DNA of 64,000 nt from Desulfobacterales bacterium (GTDB lineage Bacteria; Desulfobacterota; Desulfobacteria; Desulfobacterales; Desulfosalsimonadaceae), in assembly GCA_007134875.1 (NCBI GenBank), contig SLJY01000005.1, positions 1-64,000 of the forward strand, read 5' to 3'. Below are positions 19,723 through 30,439 of the stretch, one piece after another. The position numbers were made by a program, and so were the translations under genes. Position 1 is the stretch's first letter; every line of letters starts with the position of its first letter. The notes beneath the pieces were generated by a model. It saw only the letters and a list, made by a program, of their open reading frames with translations. It searched no databases and was not told the DNA's origin.

Positions 19723-21351
19723 ATGACCCAGCCTGTAAATAATTTAAAAGCATGGCGGCATCTTGAAGCGCATGCCGGACGAATGGCAGGCCCTGAAAAC
19801 CACCTGTCAAAACTGATTGCAGCACCAAACCGTCTTGCGGGGTTCTCCGCTTCCGGTGGCGGATTGTTTTACGACTTCAGCCGGCAGCGCGTGGATGCCG
19901 ACGTGATGGCAACGCTTGTTGAACTGGCCGGTGAGAGGGCGGTTTCCCGGTGTTTTGCCGACATGGTAAACGGCGAAATCGTCAACCGCACGGAAAACCG
20001 AGCAGCCCTTCACACTGCCGCCCGCGACTTTTCCGGACGGAAGATTACCGTGAACGGGGTGGATGCGGCTGCCGAGCTCTCCCGCGTAAATGCGGAGGTC
20101 CGTGAATTTTCACGGCGGATCCATTCAGGCGAACTGACGGGCACCACCGGCAAACCGTTTAGGCATGCCGTGGTAATCGGCATCGGCGGATCCTACCTGG
20201 GAACGGAGTTCGTGGCGGCAGCATTTGCCCCGGCGGCCGATAAAAACATCCGGCTCCATTTTCTGCCCAACGTGGATATCGACTGCTTCGGATCCCTTGT
20301 ACAATCCATAGATCCCGAATCCACGCTGTGGATCGTTATATCCAAAAGCTACACCACAACCGAAACCATGGCGAACGAAGCCCAGGCCTTGGCTTTTCTG
20401 CGGGAAAACAACCTGGATCCAAAAGACCATATCGTTACCGTCACCGCCAAGGGTAGCCCGGGCGACGATCCATCCAAACCGGTTCTCGTATCATTTCACA
20501 TGTTCGATTTCATCGGCGGGCGGTTTTCCGTTACGTCCGCTGTGGGCGGGGTCCCATTGAGTCTCTATGTGGGATTTGATCGATTCGAGCGGTTTCTTGC
20601 GGGCGCGGAGGAAATGGACAACCACGCAGCCAGTGCGCCCCCGGAAAAAAATCTTCCGATGATCGCGGCGCTGGTTTCCGTGTGGAACAACAATTTTCTG
20701 GGATACCCGGCAAGCGCAGTTATCCCCTATTCCACACCCCTTTCCAGGCTGCCTGCCCATATCCAGCAGCTCTACATGGAAAGCAACGGAAAAGGCGTCA
20801 CCCAGGACGGACACCCCTTAAACACGGCATCCGGGGTGATTGTTTTCGGCGAACCCGGAACCAACGCCCAGCATTCCTTTTTTCAGCTCGCCCACCAAGG
20901 GCGGCACTTTCCCATTGATTTCATCGGCGTTATAAGGCCCCATTTCGAGTCATACCGGAACCGGTCCAAGGGAGTCACCAATCACCAGGAGCTCTGGGCG
21001 AACCTCATCGCCCAGCCCCAGGCCCTTGCCACCGGAAAGGCCGATCCGGAAAACAAGGCCCGGCATTTTTCGGGAAACCGTCCCTCTTCCACCCTTCTGT
21101 TAAACGATCTTTCGCCGGAAAATATCGGAAGGCTTTTGTCTTTTTACGAGGCAAAAACGGTTTTCGAGGCATTTATATGGGATATCAATCCCTTCGACCA
21201 GTTCGGGGTTGAGCTGGGAAAGACCATGGCATCGGATATCCGGGCGTCTATGGTAAAAAAGAACGAGAATCCGGAGCATATTATAGACGATGCCGGACAC
21301 ATCGAAAAAGCTTATCTGGACATGTTGTTTGGCGGGTCGCTGAAAGCGTGA
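19723..21351 (+). CDS. pgi: Glucose-6-phosphate isomerase
   Basis: VVIGIGGSYLGTEFV; VISKSYTTTETMANE; NPFDQFGVELGK. Confidence 0.96.
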   Translation: MTQPVNNLKAWRHLEAHAGRMAGPENHLSKLIAAPNRLAGFSASGGGLFYDFSRQRVDADVMATLVELAGERAVSRCFADMVNGEIVNRTENRAALHTAARDFSGRKITVNGVDAAAELSRVNAEVREFSRRIHSGELTGTTGKPFRHAVVIGIGGSYLGTEFVAAAFAPAADKNIRLHFLPNVDIDCFGSLVQSIDPESTLWIVISKSYTTTETMANEAQALAFLRENNLDPKDHIVTVTAKGSPGDDPSKPVLVSFHMFDFIGGRFSVTSAVGGVPLSLYVGFDRFERFLAGAEEMDNHAASAPPEKNLPMIAALVSVWNNNFLGYPASAVIPYSTPLSRLPAHIQQLYMESNGKGVTQDGHPLNTASGVIVFGEPGTNAQHSFFQLAHQGRHFPIDFIGVIRPHFESYRNRSKGVTNHQELWANLIAQPQALATGKADPENKARHFSGNRPSSTLLLNDLSPENIGRLLSFYEAKTVFEAFIWDINPFDQFGVELGKTMASDIRASMVKKNENPEHIIDDAGHIEKAYLDMLFGGSLKA

Positions 21352-21402
21352 AAAGCGCCCGAAGCCTGCGGTATACATTTACGTGCCGCAGGCCTCGGGC
21401 GC
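21351..21402 (-). terminator. Rho-independent terminator of fabH
   Basis: GCGCCCGA-GCCTGCGG hairpin, followed by TTTT on the minus strand. Confidence 0.7.
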
Positions 21403-21422
21403 CGTCAGGGGGGATAAGGATT

Positions 21423-22427
21423 TTAAAACCGGTAGATCATGGCTCCCCATGTCAATCCGGCGCCAAGCCCGGCAAAGAGCACCGTGCTCCCCTCCCGGAT
21501 AAGGCCCATCTCGATCGCCTCGTCAATGGCAATGGGAATGCTCCCCGCAGTGGTGTTCCCGTATCGCTGGATATTGTGAAACATCTTGTCTTCGGGAATC
21601 CCCATTGACTGCCCAAACGCCTGGTTGATGCGGAGATTTGCCTGGTGAGGAATGACCAGGTCGATATCGTCCATCGACATGCCCGCCTGATCGAGTACAA
21701 CCTTCGAAACCTGCGGCAGGCGAGTGATGGCCAGCTTGAAGACATTCCGGCCGTCCATGGTGGGATAATGGCGGCCTTCCTCCACCATATTCGCGCTGAT
21801 CCGTGGATTCAGGCGGGACGCGGGTGCTTCGGTCATGAGGGCATCCGCGTATTTTCCCTGGGCGTGCAGGGAACATGCGAGTACCCCTTTATTGCCGGCG
21901 GTTTGGTCACCCTCGATACACAATGCGCCGGCTCCGTCCCCGAAAATGACCGTCACGTCCCTGCCTTTTGTGGAAATATCGAGTCCGGTGGAGTGAATTT
22001 CTGCACCAACAAAAAGAATCCGGTTCGCATAACCGCTTTTGATATAGGCATCGGCGGTCATCAGGCCATAGAGAAATCCGGTGCACTGCTGGCGGATATC
22101 CACCGCCGGCGTGCTGGAAAGCCCCAGTTTGTGCTGCAGCAGGCAACCGGGGCCGGGAAAGAAAATATCAGGGCTCAGGGTGGCAAAAATGATCATGTCA
22201 ATATCTTCGGGGGTCCATCCGGCACGTTCCAGTGCAATTTTCGAGGCATCCAAGCCGAGATCGGACACGCCGAGCTCCCCTTCTCCGGAAACCCACCTTC
22301 GTTCGCGAATGCCGGTTCTCTGTTGGATCCACTCATCCGTTGTATCCATCCAGGCGGCCAAATCGTCATTGGTCACGACCCGGTCGGGCAAAAAGCGCCC
22401 CGTTGATCTGACAATCGATTGTTTCAT
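21423..22427 (-). CDS. fabH: Beta-ketoacyl-ACP synthase III
   Basis: VDIRQQCTGFLYGL active-site Cys; VIPHQANLRINQA; start at MKQSIVRSTG. Confidence 0.94.
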   Translation of the reverse strand: MKQSIVRSTGRFLPDRVVTNDDLAAWMDTTDEWIQQRTGIRERRWVSGEGELGVSDLGLDASKIALERAGWTPEDIDMIIFATLSPDIFFPGPGCLLQHKLGLSSTPAVDIRQQCTGFLYGLMTADAYIKSGYANRILFVGAEIHSTGLDISTKGRDVTVIFGDGAGALCIEGDQTAGNKGVLACSLHAQGKYADALMTEAPASRLNPRISANMVEEGRHYPTMDGRNVFKLAITRLPQVSKVVLDQAGMSMDDIDLVIPHQANLRINQAFGQSMGIPEDKMFHNIQRYGNTTAGSIPIAIDEAIEMGLIREGSTVLFAGLGAGLTWGAMIYRF

Positions 22428-22504
22428 GTGACAAGCTCCCGATCGTTTGAAGTGGTAAAATGAAATGAAGCGGTAACATAAATCGTATTTTTTTATTATC
22501 GCAC

Positions 22505-22552
22505 AAAAAAATCCCGGTGAAAAGGCAATGTCGTTTATGCTTTCCACCGGGA
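22505..22552 (-). terminator. Rho-independent terminator downstream of cspA
   Basis: Minus-strand TCCCGGTGGAAAGC...GCCTTTTCACCGGGATTTTTTT. Confidence 0.75.
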
Positions 22553-22588
22553 GCGGCCTTGTCATGTGACAGAGCCCGCACGAGAGCC

Positions 22589-22670
22589 GTGATTTTTCGT
22601 CAAGGTTGACGACTTCGTAACTTAAACTTTTTTCAAAGCCGCCGAATCGCGGCTTTTTACGAGCGCATCC
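22589..22670. repeat. Composite family B fragment + family A right arm
   Basis: GATTTTTCGTCAAGGTTGACG...TCAAAGCCGCCGAATCGCGGCTTTTTACGAGCGCATCC. Confidence 0.6.
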
Positions 22671-22690
22671 TTAATATACGAACGAAAGGA

Positions 22691-22897
22691 TCACGCCTGC
22701 GCTTTGATTACATTCTTTGCGACCGGCCCGCGCTGGCTTTCTTCGATTTCAAACGAAACGGGCTCACCCTCTGACAGCGTCTTGAACCCGGACTGGTTGA
22801 TGGATGAATAATGAACAAAAACCTCCCGACCCTCGTCCTGCCGGATAAATCCATAGCCTTTTTTGTCGTTAAACCATTTCACTGTTCCGTTTGCCAA
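22691..22897 (-). CDS. Cold-shock protein (CspA family), TTG start
   Basis: [37 protein letters not shown] Shine-Dalgarno just upstream of TTG. Confidence 0.93.
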   Translation of the reverse strand: MANGTVKWFNDKKGYGFIRQDEGREVFVHYSSINQSGFKTLSEGEPVSFEIEESQRGPVAKNVIKAQA

Positions 22898-22984
22898 AAC
22901 CAAACCTCCTTTTTTGCTTGAAGCATTCATTCCGCGCGGCCGGAAAAAGCCGCCTCCCTGATGAATCGTTCCGGCTGGCCAATG

Positions 22985-23977
22985 CTATGGCCGCATTTCC
23001 GGTAAAAGGATTTCAACGGGATACTTTTCCTGCAAAGAATCCATGTACGGCTGCATTTGGTCGGAGACTTTCTGCCGCCTTATCTGCGTTTCGATGTCGG
23101 CCTTAACCGAATCGAATGCCTTTACTTTTTCGGGCCGTCGTTCTTCAAGTTTTATGATGTGAAACCCGAAACGGGTTTCAACAATATCGCTGACCTCGTT
23201 AATTTCCAGTGCAAATGCGGCTTTTTCAAATGCGTCGACCATCTGTCCCCGGCCGAAATATCCAAGGTCTCCGCCATTTTGCCCGCTGGGGCAGTCGGAG
23301 TGTTCTTTTGCCAGCTGCTCAAAATCACCTCCTTCTGCAACCGACGCTTTGATCCCTTCGATCTTATCGCGCCCCCCTGAATCAGGGCCAATAAGAATAT
23401 GGCTGGCCCGAATTTGCTCGGGCGTTGTGAAATTGTCCGGTCTCGATTCATAGAAGGCCTTGATTTCATCTTCGGAAACTTCGGCCTTTGCAGCCAGCTC
23501 CTGATCGAGAAGTGCCTGAATCGCCATGTTGGTCCGAATTTCTTTTTTCAGAAAATCAATGCTGTAGCCCATCTGCTTTACGGCCTCATCAAAAGCGCCT
23601 GTATCCGCGAAGCTGTTGCGAATCTGATCGAGTTCCTCTTCCACGATATCGTCGTCGACAGAGATGTCCTTGTTTCGGCTTTCCAGGTATAAGAGTTCCT
23701 TTTCAATCAGGTTGTTGGCAACGTTTTTTTTCAATTCGTCCAGCTGGGCGCCTTCGGGTTTAAATCCCATTTCCTCATACCGCTCCTTGATCATGCCGAG
23801 GTTCCGGTCGAAGTCTTCCATGCTGATGGAGTGCTCACCGACCCTGGCGATGATACCCGGCTCATCGGACACGGCGGAGTCCGCAAAGGAAACGGCAGCC
23901 ATGCAGAATGTGGAAAGCAGCAATGACAGCGCTATCATCCTCTGAAACACGTCAGGAAAAAACAGTTTGATCTTCAA
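22985..23977 (-). CDS. Periplasmic peptidyl-prolyl isomerase (SurA/parvulin type)
   Basis: PpiC domain IRASHILI...EHSDCPSGQNGGDLGYFGRGQMVDAFEKAAF; signal peptide; TTG start with AAGGAGA upstream. Confidence 0.9.
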   Translation of the reverse strand: MKIKLFFPDVFQRMIALSLLLSTFCMAAVSFADSAVSDEPGIIARVGEHSISMEDFDRNLGMIKERYEEMGFKPEGAQLDELKKNVANNLIEKELLYLESRNKDISVDDDIVEEELDQIRNSFADTGAFDEAVKQMGYSIDFLKKEIRTNMAIQALLDQELAAKAEVSEDEIKAFYESRPDNFTTPEQIRASHILIGPDSGGRDKIEGIKASVAEGGDFEQLAKEHSDCPSGQNGGDLGYFGRGQMVDAFEKAAFALEINEVSDIVETRFGFHIIKLEERRPEKVKAFDSVKADIETQIRRQKVSDQMQPYMDSLQEKYPVEILLPEMRP

Positions 23978-24350
23978 AAGAAAAGTCTCCTTGCTGAAAA
24001 AATGGTGTTTGCATGCAGAAGTGCATACGATCGTTTGACTGGGCATTGCAGCGCATAATAAAAGCGGTTTTTATGGTAAATAAAAGTACTATATTGATAC
24101 ATAAAAGAAGTAATGTAGAAAATAAAGGAACTGTGTGTGCCCGAAAGATGGTATGGACAGATGGGTTTCGGTCTATTTCGCAAATGGCGGGTTGGTGAGA
24201 AGGATAAAGCAAAGCGAAAAACTCTTTCAACTTGAAAAATGGCATTTTGCTGAACAATACAATAATACAATGATCCGGAAAAATACAGGAATAAATCGCA
24301 GCAATCAAGTTTTTTTTGAAAAAAATGTATATATATCGAAAAAGTTGTAT

Positions 24351-24728
24351 CTATTCATGCTTTTCCATGCGGTCAAGCAATGCTTCCCCTTCTTCCATAC
24401 TGGTAACATTTGGAGCATGATAGCCCAGTTCATAAGAGATGTTGTCAAATTGATAATGTCCCATAGATCCCATGGGACGTCGTATACGAACCACTCTTTT
24501 CATCCCGGCTTTGATGAGCGTTTCCTGCGCTCTTTTGATGTACTTTTCGAAAATACCGTCCACCGGATCGTATTTGCGCAGGTCAGTGAGGCATGAAAAA
24601 CCGCTTTTCAGCTGCCCGCACGCCTCGATGACCTTGTCCAGCATCACCTGCATTTCCTCTTCCCCTTCAATTTTGGCAAACATCAGGTAGATCCGGTTTT
24701 TTTCTGTGTCGACTTTTACTTCGTGCAT
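24351..24728 (-). CDS. Hypothetical protein (possibly STAS/SpoIIAA-like fold)
   Basis: Intact 125 aa ORF with no internal alternatives; fold assignment is only an impression. Confidence 0.65.
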   Translation of the reverse strand: MHEVKVDTEKNRIYLMFAKIEGEEEMQVMLDKVIEACGQLKSGFSCLTDLRKYDPVDGIFEKYIKRAQETLIKAGMKRVVRIRRPMGSMGHYQFDNISYELGYHAPNVTSMEEGEALLDRMEKHE

Positions 24729-24939
24729 ATCACCCCTGTGGCTTTATTGTTTTTGTTGTCAGTGAAGTGATCAAAGAACAGGGGCTTGTTATTTTAAGCC
24801 CCATGATCACCGTTTATTGCAAAAAACGGAATTTATGTCAAATGTTTTGAACGAAAGAAAAACCGTTTTATCCTGTTGGGCGCATAAAGGCGGAGATGAA
24901 TACCTGGCGGGTGTCTGGCGGATCCGGGCCGGATAATAC

Positions 24940-24972
24940 AAAAAAACCGGATGGCCGGTGGGCCATCCGGTT
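24940..24972 (-). terminator. Terminator downstream of tRNA-Pro
   Basis: ACCGGATGGCCCACCGGCCATCCGGTTTTTTT on minus strand. Confidence 0.8.
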
Positions 24973-25062
24973 GAAGGTGTATGATACCCTGCCAAGCGCT
25001 GGCGGGGAAAAGAAGCGGGAAAAGTATTGGATAGTAAATGGAAGCGGTTTGCTTTGCAAAAT

Positions 25063-25138
25063 GGTCGGGACGGCAGGATTTGAACCTGCGACCCCAGCGT
25101 CCCGAACGCTGTGCTCTACCAGACTGAGCCACGTCCCG
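25063..25138 (-). tRNA. tRNA-Pro (anticodon CGG), CCA encoded
   Basis: CGGGACG/CGTCCCG acceptor stem, GGTTCAAATCC T-arm, CAGCG-TTCGGGA-CGCTG anticodon arm. Confidence 0.95.
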
Positions 25139-25246
25139 ACTGTTTGTGTGCTTTCTATTGGACTCTTATTGGATTGTCAACCAAAAAATAACGCAAGAAC
25201 ATATCGTGTTTTTGTAAAGACCGGATTGCCTGCATATTTTTTGCCT

Positions 25247-27072
<1,826 letters not shown>

Positions 27073-27338
27073 TTTTATATGATGGTGACAACAGCCTCAT
27101 GAGATTTTTGAAAAACAAATTACCCGGAAAAAATGGCATGATCGAGAAGGCAAGTCAAGCGGCAAATGACTGGATAGTAACGTGCACTTCGGGCGCTTGT
27201 TGCGGCCCCGGAATGCGCGGCACCGGGTGTTGTGTCGTTTGTTTTTGCCTCTGCGCGCAACACCCGCTATCACCGGATTGAAATTGGTCATTGACATAAT
27301 CGTGTTCATGGCGTATACAAGGCCCAAATTTCAAATAA

Positions 27339-27415
27339 GCGCCCGTAGCTCAGTTGGATAGAGTGCCGGACTACGAATCCGTAGGTCGGAGGTTCGAATC
27401 CTCCCGGGCGCGCCA
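27339..27415 (+). tRNA. tRNA-Arg (anticodon ACG), CCA encoded
   Basis: GCGCCCG...CGGGCGC acceptor; CCGGA-CTACGAA-TCCG anticodon arm; GGTTCGAATCC T-arm. Confidence 0.95.
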
Positions 27416-27423
27416 ATAAAATC

Positions 27424-27455
27424 AAAGGCTTGCAAATTTCGGTTTGTAAGCCTTT
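27424..27455 (+). terminator. Terminator hairpin downstream of tRNA-Arg
   Basis: AAAGGCTTGCAAA-TTTCGG-TTTGTAAGCCTTT. Confidence 0.7.
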
Positions 27456-27537
27456 CCTGTTTCCATCCTTTATCCCCTCATTCAGGTTCCGATACATAAG
27501 GGAAAAGATCCCGATAGAACAGGTCATGTTTTTTTAC

Positions 27538-27662
27538 AACTTCATAAAAAAGTCCAATATCAGCGCCTGTGCACGTTAAGGATCATGCATTCTCGGAGAT
27601 TTAAGACAGTTTGATCCTGAATTTTTTTACAAAGCCGTCAGGCGGGCTTTTTGCGAGTGTAC
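27538..27662 (+). repeat. Family A repeat, degenerate/internally shortened copy
   Basis: Left arm TTCATAAAAAAGTCCAATATC..., right arm TTGATCCTGAATTTTTTTACAAAGCCGTCAGGCGGGCTTTTTGCGAGTG. Confidence 0.65.
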
Positions 27663-27773
27663 CCATTCCGGCAGGAAAAACCCCTGAACAGAATCTTGAC
27701 ACCTGAGTTCTTGTATGGTTATTACAGGACAGATTCCGTCCCTCCGGCATTCGTTTTTTGAGGCAATCACTTT

Positions 27774-29330
27774 TTGACGGAAGGATCCGTTTTGCAATCC
27801 TTTTTTGACGGCTTCGGAAAATACCCAATATCTGCGTTATGCACAATTTTTCGGAATTTCATATCCGCTAAACACCTTGCATTATTAGGCATTTGGCAAT
27901 CCTTGATCTTGAACGCTTTACAAGGCCTCCCGATCGCGACGTTTTACGAGCGCATCACGTTTAAACGGGCTCAAATCATAGGAAAAATCACGCAAGCGAC
28001 GCTTTTGTGTTTTCCCCTTTTCCTGTTCCCCGCATATGCCGGGTCTTTCTACCTGGAAATCAGCATAGAAGATGCTTATCAAATCGCGGTGGAGCAAAAT
28101 CCGGCCATCGACGCCCGGCGCGCGCAAAAGGAGATGGCCATGGGGGTGAAGCAGCAGACCCTGCAGGCATTTCTGCCTGCCGTCAGCTTTGATACAATGT
28201 ATCTCCGCTTCGACAGTTCGATTATATCGGATGTCCCCGTACCGGTGGCGGCTCTGCCGCCATCCCCTGTTCCGATTACGATCGAGCGCATGGATTCCGG
28301 CCCTGTTGACGCTAATCTCTTTGGTTTCCAGGCAGTGCAGCCGCTTGTCCAGGTTGGAGCGTGGAAGGCCCGGCAGCAGGCGGACCGTCATGCGCGCGGG
28401 GCGGAGCTTGCACTCGGCCGCGGGGAGCGTGAACTCGCCCTGAACCTTATCGAAGCCTATTACGGAGCTGTTGTTGCCTGGCAGAGACTGGATGCGGAGC
28501 AGGCCGCGCTTGCCGCTGCCGACGAAACCCTGCGCCTGGTGGAATCCTCTTTTGACGAAGGCCTGGTGGCCCCGGTGGATGTGTATGCCGCCCGGGCCCA
28601 GCGGTTCGAATTTAAATCCCGGGTGTCGGAAGCTGAGGGCGGGCTTGCGACAGCCATGGCGCAGCTTGGCCGGGTTATGGGCATGGACGAAGACGTCCGG
28701 CTGGACCTTGTCGACGATATTCCCGACCCGCCGCGCCATCTTCCCGGGCTGCCCGACAGCAGGCGGCATATCGATCAGCGCAGGGATCTTCTGGCCCAGC
28801 AGGAGATCGTGGCGGCAGCCCGCGTCGGCGTGGACCGGGCCAATGCCGCCTTTCTTCCCACCGTCAATCTTCTGGGCCGCTACCAGTGGACCGATACAGA
28901 TGATTTTTTTGGGACCGCCCACGACTTGTGGGCGGTTGCGGTGCACCTGCAATGGACGATCTTTTCCGGCATGTCCCGCTCCGGCACGGTCTCGGAAGCC
29001 AGGGCAAAAGAGCGTGAGCAGGAGGCAAGACTCCGGGAAATGCGCCAGGAAGCCAGGGTGGATGCTATCAGCAGCAGGGCCCGCTGGCAGGCCGCCATGG
29101 CAAGCTGGGAATACTCGCAGATGGCCACGGAAAACGCTGCGATGGCCCTTGACCAGACCCGCGGGCGCTACCGGGAGGGAATCGACGGTATAGCGGAGCT
29201 ACTGCGCGCGCAGGCGGAAGACCTCAAGGCCCGGTCACTGAACCTGAACGCACGCTACGAAGCGGTTCTTGCGGCGCACCAATACCGGCTTCAAGGCCTG
29301 GCGATCCACCCAATGGAAGAATGGAAATGA
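27774..29330 (+). CDS. TolC family outer membrane efflux protein (true start uncertain)
   Basis: EISIEDAYQIAVEQNPAIDARRAQ; LPTVNLLGRYQW; followed by MFP and RND genes. First ATG lies upstream of repeat A. Confidence 0.88.
   Translation: MTEGSVLQSFFDGFGKYPISALCTIFRNFISAKHLALLGIWQSLILNALQGLPIATFYERITFKRAQIIGKITQATLLCFPLFLFPAYAGSFYLEISIEDAYQIAVEQNPAIDARRAQKEMAMGVKQQTLQAFLPAVSFDTMYLRFDSSIISDVPVPVAALPPSPVPITIERMDSGPVDANLFGFQAVQPLVQVGAWKARQQADRHARGAELALGRGERELALNLIEAYYGAVVAWQRLDAEQAALAAADETLRLVESSFDEGLVAPVDVYAARAQRFEFKSRVSEAEGGLATAMAQLGRVMGMDEDVRLDLVDDIPDPPRHLPGLPDSRRHIDQRRDLLAQQEIVAAARVGVDRANAAFLPTVNLLGRYQWTDTDDFFGTAHDLWAVAVHLQWTIFSGMSRSGTVSEARAKEREQEARLREMRQEARVDAISSRARWQAAMASWEYSQMATENAAMALDQTRGRYREGIDGIAELLRAQAEDLKARSLNLNARYEAVLAAHQYRLQGLAIHPMEEWK
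27805..27962 (+). repeat. Family A repeat overlapping 5' part of tolC ORF
   Basis: TTGACGGCTTCGGAAAATACCCAATATCTGCGTTATGC ... AATCCTTGATCTTGAACGCTTTACAAGGCCTCCCGATCGCGACGTTTTACGAGCGCATCA. Confidence 0.7.
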
Positions 29331-30439
29331 TGAAACGATTGTTGTTGCTCCGCCGCGTGCCCCTAATGATTCTTATGCTGGCTGCCGGTTGCGGCGGCGA
29401 ATCGCTGGAAAAACAGGAAATGCATCCTGTTGAGGTGGCGGTGTATGAAGCAGCCGCACTCGGCGTGAAGCCGGACCGATTGGTTGCAGGGGTGGTCCAG
29501 CCGGCTAAGCGCTCGCTTCTGGGAACACGGGTCAGCGGTTATGTGGAGGAACTTCTTGTTCGATCGGGTGACCGTGTGGAAAAGGGGGATTTGCTGGTGC
29601 AAATCGACTCCCGGGACATTTCAGCGGGGATACGGGCGGCGGAAAAGCAGCGGGATACAGCCCGCATGGCATGGGAAAAGGCCAAAACCGATCTTGAGCG
29701 TACAAGACGATTGGTTGACAAAGATCTCATTGCCAAAGTGAAACTGGAGGAAGCGGAACTCCAGGAAGACCATGCCCGCAGCCAGCTTGAAGCAGCCGAG
29801 GCCGAGCGGATCTCCCTTGCCGCCCACATGGATTATGCACGGATCAGGGCCCCGTTTTCCGGAACCGTAAGCGAGGTGCTCACCGAGACCGGCAGTTTCG
29901 CGGGGCCCGGACCGCCACTGATTATCCTGGAGGATCGGGATTCCCTGGAGGTTCGGGCAAGCATCGATGAGCAGTCCATGTTGCGCCTGAAAGAAGGCGA
30001 CGAGGTGGAGGTATATCTGCCGGGCCCCGGCGCCACCACCCGGGCGTCCGTCGAAGCCTTTATTCCCGCGCTGGAGGACCCGGGCGCCGGATCCACCGCC
30101 AGGTTTCGCCTGGAAGATCCCCCGGCCGGAACAAGGCCCGGCATGATCGCCCGCGTCAGGGTATACAGTGGTGAACCAATGGCGGAACTGACGGTTGTTC
30201 CCGAAGATTCATTAATTTCCCGCGGCCAGCTCAGCGGGGTGTTCGTCATCCGCGAAATTAACGCCACGCACAAGGCGCTGCTTCGATGGGTCCATCCGGC
30301 GCCGGCAGTGGATGCCGGACCGGGCCGGGTGGCCATCCGGAGGGGGCTCGAGCCGGGAGAGTATGTGGCCGAAGGAAAATACACAGGTTTACTGGAAGAT
30401 GATCAACCGGTGAACATCACCGGACGGCGGGTGTACTGA
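29321..30439 (+). CDS. RND efflux periplasmic adaptor (HlyD/AcrA family)
   Basis: Lipoprotein-like N terminus LAAGCGG; GYVEELLVRSGDRVEKGDLLVQIDSRD; YARIRAPFSGTVSEV. Confidence 0.93.
   Translation: MEMMKRLLLLRRVPLMILMLAAGCGGESLEKQEMHPVEVAVYEAAALGVKPDRLVAGVVQPAKRSLLGTRVSGYVEELLVRSGDRVEKGDLLVQIDSRDISAGIRAAEKQRDTARMAWEKAKTDLERTRRLVDKDLIAKVKLEEAELQEDHARSQLEAAEAERISLAAHMDYARIRAPFSGTVSEVLTETGSFAGPGPPLIILEDRDSLEVRASIDEQSMLRLKEGDEVEVYLPGPGATTRASVEAFIPALEDPGAGSTARFRLEDPPAGTRPGMIARVRVYSGEPMAELTVVPEDSLISRGQLSGVFVIREINATHKALLRWVHPAPAVDAGPGRVAIRRGLEPGEYVAEGKYTGLLEDDQPVNITGRRVY

Noticed and set aside
27181-27300. Possible SRP/4.5S or 6S RNA in the tadA to tRNA-Arg gap
   Set aside because: A hairpin (CGGGTGTTG/CAACACCCG) is present, but the conserved SRP GGAAGCAGCC-type loop is absent; insufficient evidence for an ncRNA call.
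27918-28952. 344-aa minus-strand ORF opposite tolC
   Set aside because: Shadow ORF; biased His/Arg/Gly composition.
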